Positions 1-6,088 of a stretch of 6,088 nt of DNA are shown here, one piece after another. Numbering within the stretch: position 1 is the first letter of the stretch; every line of letters starts with the position of its first letter. The stretch spans positions 1 through 6,088 of the forward strand of contig DYRE01000143.1 of assembly GCA_020718965.1 (NCBI GenBank), written 5' to 3'. Both the position numbers and the translations under genes were made by a program. The notes under the pieces were generated by a model, which saw only the letters and a program-made list of their open reading frames with translations, was not told the DNA's origin and made no database searches. Source of the DNA: Desulfomonile tiedjei (GTDB taxonomy: Bacteria > Desulfobacterota > Desulfomonilia > Desulfomonilales > Desulfomonilaceae).

Positions 1-534
1 TTCCTGCTGAGCCATAATCCGTTTTTCGATTTCCAGCTTAAGCTCTCGATTGATTCTTTCCTGCTCTGTAAAATCGGTCAGAGAGAAAACCATTCCCTTT
101 GAACTGTCGTTCACGTCCACCGGACGACCGGTCAACAGACACGGGACTCGGTGACCATTTTTATGGGGAAAATCATATTGAATGTTTATTTGCCCTTGAG
201 TGCGGAATGCGGCGCCTATTTGCTCCTTGACTCTTTGAAACTCCTGCGGGTCACTAAAAACCATTTCCACGCCAGCGCCGCATAACTGCGAAAAATCCCA
301 TCCCAAGATGTCTATGAATCCCTGGTTAAGCCATAGAAATCTTTCGTCGCGGATCAATGCGATCCCCTGAATAGTTCCCCCCAGAACAGCCAGGAACAAC
401 TCCAACGAATTTTTCAGAGCCTCGTGTTCGTTGGCAAGCGCTTCAATCTTCTCGTTGGCGTCTTCCAGTCCAAAGATGTACTCCTGGAGACGGCGTCGTT
501 CATCTTCATCATAGTGTTGAATATCTTTTGACAT
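1..534 (-). CDS. PAS-domain signalling protein, N-terminal part (runs off left edge)
   Basis: The frame is open from an ATG at 534-532 to the window edge, giving 178 codons with no stop; the C-terminal output region is missing. Translation begins MSKDIQHYDEDERRR. Residues about 15-45 are charged and heptad-like (probable coiled coil). Residues about 47-155 read as a PAS fold: a sensor start (GTIQGIALIRDERFLWLNQG), then FIDILGW and a PAC-like end (FPHKNGHRVPCLLTGRPV, then GMVFSLTDFTEQERINREL). Residues 156-178 (INRELKLEIEKRIMAQQE) look like the helical linker that usually leads into another PAS, a kinase or a GGDEF output. There is no signal peptide or membrane segment, so it should be cytoplasmic. 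An AGGA at 546-543 lies 8 bases before the ATG. The ATG overlaps by one base the stop of a possible leader ORF. Being downstream of a kinase and receiver, it may be a further kinase or effector of the same pathway; the ligand and output cannot be told from this part. Confidence 0.85.
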   Translation of the reverse strand, partial: MSKDIQHYDEDERRRLQEYIFGLEDANEKIEALANEHEALKNSLELFLAVLGGTIQGIALIRDERFLWLNQGFIDILGWDFSQLCGAGVEMVFSDPQEFQRVKEQIGAAFRTQGQINIQYDFPHKNGHRVPCLLTGRPVDVNDSSKGMVFSLTDFTEQERINRELKLEIEKRIMAQQE

Positions 535-617
535 CAGTCAGATCCTGTAACTTGAACCAACAAGATCGGCGTCATGAAAAAATGGGCAGCAATGTGAGCG
601 CTAAATTTTGTTGCCAT
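534..617 (-). CDS. possible 27-residue leader peptide upstream of the PAS gene
   Basis: An ATG at 617-615 opens 27 codons ending in TGA at 536-534. The stop overlaps the ATG of the PAS gene as TGATG, a classic translational-coupling arrangement. The start is preceded by AGGAGA (632-627) at 9 bases, the best ribosome binding site in the gap. The peptide starts MATKFSAHIAAHFF and then has a short hydrophobic stretch (MTPILLVQV) before ending in TGSD. I do not recognise it and there is no sign of a run of one amino acid as in biosynthetic attenuator leaders. It may serve only to deliver ribosomes to the PAS start. It could also be chance: 27 codons is short, and the evidence is the ribosome binding site plus the stop/start overlap, not homology. 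Confidence 0.4.
   Translation of the reverse strand: MATKFSAHIAAHFFMTPILLVQVTGSD
577..615 (-). terminator. candidate intrinsic terminator or attenuator hairpin
   Basis: On the minus strand GGCAACAA (615-608) can pair with TTGCTGCC (592-585), seven of eight positions matching with one A/C mismatch, around a 15-base loop. Two bases after the right arm there is a run of six Ts (582-577). It lies about 60 bases after the receiver stop and would end the kinase-receiver transcript. The stem is only moderately GC-rich and the loop is long, so it may be weak. Its left arm starts within the ATG of the possible leader ORF, so ribosomes translating that ORF would open it. Confidence 0.4.
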
Positions 618-626
618 CTGTGGGTG

Positions 627-632
627 TCTCCT
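627..632 (-). promoter_or_regulatory. strong ribosome binding site for the leader ORF
   Basis: On the minus strand this reads AGGAGA, 9 bases before the ATG at 617. It is stronger than the AGGA in front of the PAS gene itself, and it does not sit at a usable distance from any other start codon that opens a longer frame. Confidence 0.45.
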
Positions 633-677
633 GCGTAAACATGGAAAGAGAAGGCTTCCACAAAAGGGAGAAAAGGG

Positions 678-1046
678 CTATTTCTCAAAGGACCTGATAT
701 GTTGCAATATATCCGGGAATCCAATGGGTTTAGTAAGATAAAGATCGCACCCGGCATCCAAACCTTGTTGAATCTCGTCACCTTGAGTCTTTGCCGAAAG
801 CATGATGACCGGAGTCAAGCGAGTCTGGTCGTTGGATTTTATTTTATGGCATACTTCATAACCATTCATTTTGGGAAGTTTAACATCCAGCAACACAATG
901 TCGGGTAGTCTTGAAAAAGCCATGTCTAGGGCTGTTTCACCGTCACCGGCCACTGAGACCTCGTATCCGAGCTTGGCAAGTTTGCGACTCAAATATGAAC
1001 TGATGTTTTCTTCGTCATCAACAACAAGTATTTTGTTAATTTTCAT
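678..1046 (-). CDS. stand-alone response-regulator receiver protein (CheY-like)
   Basis: A 122-residue protein that is a single receiver domain, ending about where the fold ends (LYLTKPIGFPDILQHIRSFEK, last part shown in fragments). Key residues are visible: the acidic pair Asp10-Asp11 in ILVVDDEE, phospho-acceptor Asp54 in IVLLDVKLPKMNGYE, the switch Ser84 in VIMLSAK, and Lys106 in LTKP. No DNA-binding, GGDEF or other output domain follows. The ATG at 1046-1044 is 6 bases after the kinase stop (TGA at 1055-1053); no clear ribosome binding site is seen, so translation is probably coupled to the kinase. The upstream kinase has no receiver of its own, so this protein is its most likely phosphate acceptor. 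It may act by binding another protein or as a relay step; the target is unknown. The identity as a receiver is very secure, the partner is inferred. Confidence 0.95.
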   Translation of the reverse strand: MKINKILVVDDEENISSYLSRKLAKLGYEVSVAGDGETALDMAFSRLPDIVLLDVKLPKMNGYEVCHKIKSNDQTRLTPVIMLSAKTQGDEIQQGLDAGCDLYLTKPIGFPDILQHIRSFEK

Positions 1047-1052
1047 TTCTAA

Positions 1053-3554
1053 TCAACCCGCTGATTCTCGTTGTAAAGGAATGTTGACGGTAAATATAGA
1101 ACCTTTTCTTTCTGAGTTTAAAGGAAGCCCTGGATAATCTTCCCCGGGCACAGGACTAACGCATTCAATTGACCCCCCGTGTTCTTCCATGATGTGCCGG
1201 CTAATGCTCAGTCCCAGGCCGGTTCCACCTACTTTTTGTGACATGTATATATCAGCCTGAAAGAACTTGTCAAAGACCTTCTTCTGGGCCCAGTCAGGAA
1301 TTCCGTATCCATTATCTATAATTTCTATCGAGAAATCGTTCTCATGAATCGATCCATCAATAATGATTGAACCTCCATCAGGGTTATATTTTACAGAATT
1401 GCCAAGGAGGTTTATCAACACTTGCACGATTCGGTCAATATCCACATTTACAATAGTCTTTTCCGTTTCCAGCCTATTCTCTAAAGAATGATGATGGCTT
1501 GCAGCCAGTTCCGATATTCGCTCGACCGCTTGATTTACCATGAAGCTTATACTCGTCGGCGCTATCTGAAATTGGATCTTTCTGGCCTCAATCCTGGAGA
1601 GGTCGAGCAGATCATTTACCAGTCTCATCAACCTGTCTATTTCCAGTTTGACTACTTCCAGGTCTTCTCTAACTTCCTCGTTGATTTGACCTGAATAACC
1701 CCCAAGTATTCCGGTGACACTGAGCAGAATGGAATGGATTGGCGTCCTGAGTTCATGTGAAGCAATCGTGACAAACTCAGATTTCATTTGATCGACTTTT
1801 GCGACTGTGACCGCCATTTCGTTAAAAGAAGTGGCCAACTCCCCGATTTCGTCCCTGCTCTTAACATTTATTCTTTGGTTCAATTCTCCCCTCCGCATGG
1901 CTAAAGCTCCTGCGGTTAAGTGTTTGATGGGTTTAGTAATACCATAACTAATGATGACCGAGGCCCCCACCACGGCCACAATCGAAATAAACCCTATAGC
2001 TAGCAGCAGATTCGTGTTGTCGGCTTCTTTTTCCCTAATGGTGGAACCTGTTTTCAAGTGCAGCTTTTCGATACTTTCTTTTTGGTCTTCAAGGGTCTTC
2101 TGAATGTATAGCTTAGTGTCATTGGCGGCTTTGTGGAAGTCATCAACATTGGCGCCAAAAGTGACATATCCAAAACCTCTCTTGCTTTTGGAATATTGGC
2201 CGGTAAAATAGGGAACCGCTGCATAACTGGTCAATTTCCAAAGCCCGCTCCAGAGTATTACAAATGATCCTGAACCTCCGTCTTCAGTCCCGTCGTGCCA
2301 ACCCTGACATTGCGGGGCCATGTCCAGTATCTTACAGTCGAGAGCTATTCTTCCTATTCTTGTTTGATCTTTTGCCCCCTTCTTTTTTTGCGTGAATTCT
2401 CTGAAACTCGGTAACTCCCGAACGAATTCCTCCAAAAATTTGCCGGAAGCTAGATAATCTCCATATGTGGTTTCACTAATCCAACCGGGGACCTCTCGCC
2501 CGGTGTTAGAGTCGAAACCCATTATAAAAAAATCTCTTGGATGGGATATGCATCGGTCTTCGCTGTCCCACAACCACGCATAGTTGCCTTCACCGGCGTC
2601 TGAAATTTCTGAAAAACGCTCTTCTGTGGGGACCAAGTGGTCGGTGAATTGCATCACGTGCTCGTGGTCGAGAGCTAAAGTGCAGTAACCTATGCGTTTC
2701 CCTCCTTCCAATACGGGGATTCCCCAACGAATGATTCCTTCAAATTTCTTGCCGGTGATGTTTTCCTTACCGGCGTAAGCGCTTGCGGGATCGACGGTAA
2801 CTCTACCGTCAACAACAGTCAGCCAGCCGGGTATATGTTCACCTATGACCATTGAAACATAAATTTCATCGTCATTCAGGAGACATAACGATTGGAAATA
2901 ATCTTCAGCCTGGCAGTAGGTATTTCTTTGGATTGAGATATTTCTTAGGTCTTTTGAAGGGCCTCGAGATGTTATTTTGATTTTCTCGTTACCGTCAAGA
3001 TCTACGAAAGTTATCTCATGATATAAGGGAATACTATTCTTTTTGAAATTATACGGCGGGTTATGTCTCCACGACTGACTGTTCTCAGGATTACTTGAAG
3101 TCACCGAAGTTGAAGAGGATTCTGGCGGATGAACCGCTTCAATTGTAGAGGGCGGTTCCACTACGTCACGGTAGTGCGACTGATAAAACCCCTCATAGGA
3201 ATTCTCCGATGGATCCAGAAGACACAGGGATCTTGCGTCATTGTCCCTTTCATACAAGAAACCGGCTATAGCATTTGCCAAATCGACAGTTCTTACCTCA
3301 ATGGCTTCAGTAGATTTTGCATCCAAGGCTTCAACAGTGTCTTTAATAACTTTTTTACCAAGTTGTTCGATGAGGCTCAAGTTGATATGCCCCATCTCTT
3401 CAATGTTCCTGAGAGCTTCTACCCCGGTATCATGGAGGTTTCTGTTTGCAAGGTAGGCAAGCACAATTAGTGGCACGGCTGAAAGGACCACAAACGATAC
3501 TAGCAGCTTTGACAGAATACCTGGTCTAGAAACGGCTTCTCTGAGAGCTTTCAT
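1053..3554 (-). CDS. membrane sensor histidine kinase with large Cache-like sensor region, HAMP, HisKA and HATPase
   Basis: An 833-residue kinase of the inner membrane. Order: short cytoplasmic start; membrane segment about 17-36 (LLVSFVVLSAVPLIVLAYLA); outside sensor region about 37-512; second membrane segment about 514-537; HAMP about 537-588; HisKA about 588-656 with the H-box FVTIASHELRTP, phospho-accepting His600; HATPase about 700-828 with N-box (NLLGNSVKYN), G1 (DNGYGIP), F-box (FDKFF) and G2 (GGTGLGLS). All catalytic motifs are intact. The sensor region is unusually long and resembles Cache-type modules: residues 288-345 include GYCTLALDHEHVMQFTDH and NYAWLWDSEDRCISHPRDF, and 415-475 include CQGW, GGSGSF, WSGLWKLT and RGFGYVTFGANVDDFHKAA. 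A Ser/Pro-rich stretch lies at about 134-166. The ligand is unknown. The ATG at 3554-3552 follows GAAGGAA at 6 bases. It is the first gene of a likely operon with the receiver 6 bases downstream. The kinase call is certain; the Cache label is by remembered resemblance. Confidence 0.96.
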   Translation of the reverse strand: MKALREAVSRPGILSKLLVSFVVLSAVPLIVLAYLANRNLHDTGVEALRNIEEMGHINLSLIEQLGKKVIKDTVEALDAKSTEAIEVRTVDLANAIAGFLYERDNDARSLCLLDPSENSYEGFYQSHYRDVVEPPSTIEAVHPPESSSTSVTSSNPENSQSWRHNPPYNFKKNSIPLYHEITFVDLDGNEKIKITSRGPSKDLRNISIQRNTYCQAEDYFQSLCLLNDDEIYVSMVIGEHIPGWLTVVDGRVTVDPASAYAGKENITGKKFEGIIRWGIPVLEGGKRIGYCTLALDHEHVMQFTDHLVPTEERFSEISDAGEGNYAWLWDSEDRCISHPRDFFIMGFDSNTGREVPGWISETTYGDYLASGKFLEEFVRELPSFREFTQKKKGAKDQTRIGRIALDCKILDMAPQCQGWHDGTEDGGSGSFVILWSGLWKLTSYAAVPYFTGQYSKSKRGFGYVTFGANVDDFHKAANDTKLYIQKTLEDQKESIEKLHLKTGSTIREKEADNTNLLLAIGFISIVAVVGASVIISYGITKPIKHLTAGALAMRRGELNQRINVKSRDEIGELATSFNEMAVTVAKVDQMKSEFVTIASHELRTPIHSILLSVTGILGGYSGQINEEVREDLEVVKLEIDRLMRLVNDLLDLSRIEARKIQFQIAPTSISFMVNQAVERISELAASHHHSLENRLETEKTIVNVDIDRIVQVLINLLGNSVKYNPDGGSIIIDGSIHENDFSIEIIDNGYGIPDWAQKKVFDKFFQADIYMSQKVGGTGLGLSISRHIMEEHGGSIECVSPVPGEDYPGLPLNSERKGSIFTVNIPLQRESAG

Positions 3555-3560
3555 TACTCG

Positions 3561-3567
3561 TTCCTTC
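3561..3567 (-). promoter_or_regulatory. ribosome binding site of the histidine kinase gene
   Basis: On the minus strand GAAGGAA lies 6 bases before the ATG at 3554. It fixes the kinase start just ahead of the first membrane segment, with a short positively charged N-terminus (MKALREAVSR) as expected for a membrane-anchored sensor. Confidence 0.7.
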
Positions 3568-3604
3568 AGATGTGATTAATGGGGCCCAGGGATGATAACT
3601 CTCT

Positions 3605-3633
3605 AACATATTTGCAGAACATTGAGTTTACAA
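3605..3633 (-). promoter_or_regulatory. weak candidate promoter for the kinase-receiver operon
   Basis: Immediately after the purL stop the minus strand reads TTGTAA (3633-3628), 17 bases, then TATGTT (3610-3605). Each box matches four of six positions of the sigma-70 consensus and the spacing is ideal. Transcription would start near 3598, about 44 bases before the kinase ATG. The 79-base gap contains no convincing terminator for purL, so read-through from purL is an alternative source of transcript. Confidence 0.3.
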
Positions 3634-6088
3634 TCAAACCCCAATCGGTTGCTGCCACGCTCTTTTAAGTTCCCCGACGTCTATATCTGCGATGGTTGAT
3701 CCGTTCAATCCTTTGACACACAAATTGTAATCAGAAGTGGTTTCCCCAATTCGAGATAACTCAAAGCCGTCCATGCATTTTTCAAATAATTCTTTGTTAG
3801 CAGGCTTAACGCTGATCAAAAAACGACAAGGTGTTTCGGAAAAGAGAATAAAGTCATCACGTTCAATCCCTTTGTACGCCAGTTTCGCCAAGTTGACCCG
3901 AGCGCCCATGCCCCCAGCGAATGAGCTTTCCGCCAACGCCACTCCAAGTCCGCCATCCGACAGGTCGTGAATCGATCTTGCCAATCCCCCGCAGACTACC
4001 TGATGCAAGGCTCTGTAACATCTGATAGCTCTCCCAGGGTCCAACACTTTGGGCACATTAGATCCGACAAAGCATTTCGAGGCAAAATATTCCGACCCTC
4101 CGAGTTCGTCTCTAGTGCCACCCAGAACGTAGATAAAATCTCCCGGCGCCTTGAAGTCCGACGTAACTGCTTTTCTAACATCCGGGACTACACCTACCGC
4201 GGTAAAAAGAACAGTCGGAGGAATAGAAATCTTTGAGTCGCTGATCGAATAGTCGTTCTTCATGCTGTCTTTACCGGAAATACACGGTATTTGATATGCT
4301 ACGCAGAAATCGTACAACGCCTGATTGGCCCGAACCAGTTGAGCCAGCTTGTATTCACCGTCAGGAGTCTTTTCTGATTTGACGGGGTCACACCAGCAGA
4401 AATTGTCAAGGCCCGCCATGTGATCTGGGTTGGCTCCCACCGAAACAATATTTCTTACCGCCTCATCAATTACTGCCGCCATCATCCAGTATGTGTCAAT
4501 ATCCGAATACCTGGGGGCAATTCCACAACCAACAGCCACTCCGACATACCTGTCAAGCATGGGTCTTTGCACAGCAGCGTCCGAGGGACCATCGTTCTCA
4601 ACTCCTACGAGAGGTTTTACTACTGAGCCGGCCTGAACCTCGTGATCGTACTGCCGGATAAGCCGTTCCTTGGAGCAGATGTTCCATCTCGACATTAGCC
4701 CAAGCAACTCGTCATTCAGATTTGGGGGACATTCAAATACGGGTTCTGCATTCGACGGAGCTTTCCACGTTGCTTTGAGACGCATCTGGGGAACGCCATC
4801 GTGCAGGAAATCCAGTGGGAGAAGAACTACAATCGAGTCTTTCCACAGCACTGTAAATGATCCATCATCGGTAAACTCCCCAAGATCCGTTGCCTCAACG
4901 TCCAATTTCTCCGCAAGATTCAGGAATTCCGAAAGCTTATCCGGAGGCACAGCCACTGTCATCCTCTCCTGAGCCTCGGAAACGAGGATTTCCCAAGGCT
5001 GTAAACCCGGATATTTTAATGGGGCCCTATCCAGAAATATTCTAGCCCCACCTGATTCGCAGGCCATTTCACCCACTGAAGAAGACAAACCACCAGCGCC
5101 ATTGTCCGTGATGGAGCTGTATAAACCCCTGTCGCGCGCCACAAGTAAAAAATCCGTCATTCGCTTCTGGGTTATTGGGTCACCAATCTGAACGGCCGTG
5201 GCAGGTGAACCTTCGTGCAACTCTTCGGATGAGAAAGTGGCCCCATGAATGCCATCTTTGCCGATTCGGCCACCAGTCATGACAATGCGGTCGCCCGGAT
5301 TCGCTTTTTTGATGTGCGCCGGTTTTCCATTAATCTTTGCCGGCATCAATCCGGCCGTGCCACAATAAACCAATGGCTTCCCTAGGTAACGTTCGTCAAA
5401 GACCACGGCTCCATTCACCGTCGGTATGCCACTCTTGTTTCCTCCATGTTCAACCCCTTCCCTCACCCCTTCAAAAACTCTCCTGGGATGGAGCAAACGC
5501 GGGGGTATCAATCCACTGTAATCTGGCGGGGCGAAACAGAACACATCCGTGTTAAAAATCAGGCGACACCCTAAACCAGTGCCAAACGGGTCACGGTTTA
5601 CACCTACGATTCCGGTGAGTGCGCCGCCATAGGGATCTAGAGCTGAGGGGGAGTTGTGAGTCTCGACTTTGACGACAAGGTTCCAGTCATCATCAATTTT
5701 AATTACTCCGGCGTTATCCTTGAACACTGAGAGGCAATAGTCACGATCTCCAAGCCTCTTTCGAATATCTTCGGTCGCTTTCTGAACGTAGGATTTAAAA
5801 AGACTATTTATCTGAAGTTTAGCGCCGTTCTCTTCATAATCGATAATCGCATTGAAAATCTTGTGCTTGCAATGCTCAGACCAGGTTTGGGCAAGCACTT
5901 CCAGTTCACAATCAGTGATTTTGGTAGTTAACTGGTGTTTTTTCCTTCGCTCAATATAGAAAGAATCTCTGAAAAATGCTTGAATAGCCTTCATTTCTTT
6001 CAGATTGAGCGCTAGTACGCCACTCTGACTTATTCGCAACAAATTCTCATCAGACTGATCCAGATCAATTTCGTTAACGGTGATTTCA
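3634..6088 (-). CDS. purL: phosphoribosylformylglycinamidine synthase, synthetase part, probably an N-terminally extended PurSL-type protein (start beyond right edge)
   Basis: Catalyses the ATP-dependent conversion of FGAR to FGAM with ammonia from glutamine, step four of de novo purine synthesis, in the cytoplasm. The visible part has 817 residues and ends with PIGV and TGA at 3636-3634. Numbering from the codon at 6087: linker-domain signature WSEHCKHK about 69-76; VETHNSPSALDPYGGA about 141-156 (active-site and nucleotide region of the first AIRS half); RIGKDGIHGATFSS about 274-287; GDPITQKRM about 302-310; DNGAGGLSSSVGEM about 328-341; SEAQERM about 370-376. The second half has ISGKDSMKND about 603-612, GGTRDELGGSEYF about 656-668 and IHDLSDGGLGVALAESSFAG about 706-725. 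No glutaminase domain follows, so a separate PurQ is expected. The frame is open to the right edge with family-like sequence (DENLLRISQSGVLALNLKEM), so the TTG at 6042 is not the start; the missing part is likely PurS-like. The usual second His of ETHNHP is Ser here. Confidence 0.96.
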   Translation of the reverse strand, partial: EITVNEIDLDQSDENLLRISQSGVLALNLKEMKAIQAFFRDSFYIERRKKHQLTTKITDCELEVLAQTWSEHCKHKIFNAIIDYEENGAKLQINSLFKSYVQKATEDIRKRLGDRDYCLSVFKDNAGVIKIDDDWNLVVKVETHNSPSALDPYGGALTGIVGVNRDPFGTGLGCRLIFNTDVFCFAPPDYSGLIPPRLLHPRRVFEGVREGVEHGGNKSGIPTVNGAVVFDERYLGKPLVYCGTAGLMPAKINGKPAHIKKANPGDRIVMTGGRIGKDGIHGATFSSEELHEGSPATAVQIGDPITQKRMTDFLLVARDRGLYSSITDNGAGGLSSSVGEMACESGGARIFLDRAPLKYPGLQPWEILVSEAQERMTVAVPPDKLSEFLNLAEKLDVEATDLGEFTDDGSFTVLWKDSIVVLLPLDFLHDGVPQMRLKATWKAPSNAEPVFECPPNLNDELLGLMSRWNICSKERLIRQYDHEVQAGSVVKPLVGVENDGPSDAAVQRPMLDRYVGVAVGCGIAPRYSDIDTYWMMAAVIDEAVRNIVSVGANPDHMAGLDNFCWCDPVKSEKTPDGEYKLAQLVRANQALYDFCVAYQIPCISGKDSMKNDYSISDSKISIPPTVLFTAVGVVPDVRKAVTSDFKAPGDFIYVLGGTRDELGGSEYFASKCFVGSNVPKVLDPGRAIRCYRALHQVVCGGLARSIHDLSDGGLGVALAESSFAGGMGARVNLAKLAYKGIERDDFILFSETPCRFLISVKPANKELFEKCMDGFELSRIGETTSDYNLCVKGLNGSTIADIDVGELKRAWQQPIGV

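Noticed and set aside
572..781. A 69-codon minus-strand frame overlapping the end of the receiver and the gap
   Set aside because: It overlaps the secure receiver gene in another frame and no ribosome binding site or recognisable sequence supports it.
3129..3470. A 113-codon plus-strand frame opposite the kinase sensor region
   Set aside because: It lies entirely antisense to a gene with clear domain content, has no recognisable motif, and its translation shows no protein-like pattern.
3579..3590. The GGGGCCC-containing palindrome between purL and the kinase as a purL terminator
   Set aside because: TGGGGCCCA leaves no room for a loop and is not followed by a T-tract on the minus strand.
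4670..4972. A 100-codon plus-strand frame opposite purL
   Set aside because: It is antisense to conserved purL motifs such as SEAQERM, is low in complexity (Ser/Arg-rich), and has no supporting signal.
3634..6042. purL starting at the TTG at 6042
   Set aside because: The frame stays open upstream with family-like residues, and the TTG lies inside a conserved segment (LLRISQSGVLALN), so it is an internal Leu codon.

Overview
The window is a compact bacterial segment in which every supported gene lies on the minus strand. Transcription therefore reads from the right edge to the left. Two kinds of content are present: a purine-biosynthesis gene (purL, right) and a signal-transduction cluster (left). 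Gaps between genes are short (79, 6 and 143 bases), and I see no RNA gene, insertion sequence, CRISPR array or phage feature. The purL protein looks like the long, glutaminase-less form with an extra N-terminal part. The sensor region of the kinase resembles extracytoplasmic sensor modules I associate with Desulfobacterota (former Deltaproteobacteria) and their neighbours. Together these suggest a sulfate-reducing or syntrophic deltaproteobacterial lineage. That assignment is from remembered family resemblance, not a search.

Layout from right to left. (1) Positions 3634 to beyond 6088 hold purL, phosphoribosylformylglycinamidine synthase; its reading frame is open across the right edge. (2) Positions 3555-3633 are a short gap with a weak candidate promoter and a good ribosome binding site. 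(3) Positions 1053-3554 encode an 833-residue membrane-bound hybrid-free sensor histidine kinase with a large outside sensor region, HAMP, HisKA and HATPase domains. (4) Positions 678-1046 encode a 122-residue stand-alone receiver, only 6 bases after the kinase stop. (5) Positions 535-677 contain a possible 27-codon leader ORF with a strong ribosome binding site, overlapping a hairpin followed by six Ts. (6) Positions 1-534 carry the first 178 codons of a cytoplasmic PAS-domain protein that runs off the left edge.

The kinase, receiver and PAS gene look like one signalling operon: the kinase senses something outside the membrane, autophosphorylates at His600 and probably passes phosphate to Asp54 of the receiver. 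The receiver has no output domain, so the signal must go to another protein; the PAS protein is the obvious local candidate, but this is inference. I see no functional link between purL and the signalling genes beyond shared direction. No clearly new system is visible. The points most worth a second look are the leader ORF/hairpin arrangement before the PAS gene and the uncharacterised sensor module of the kinase.
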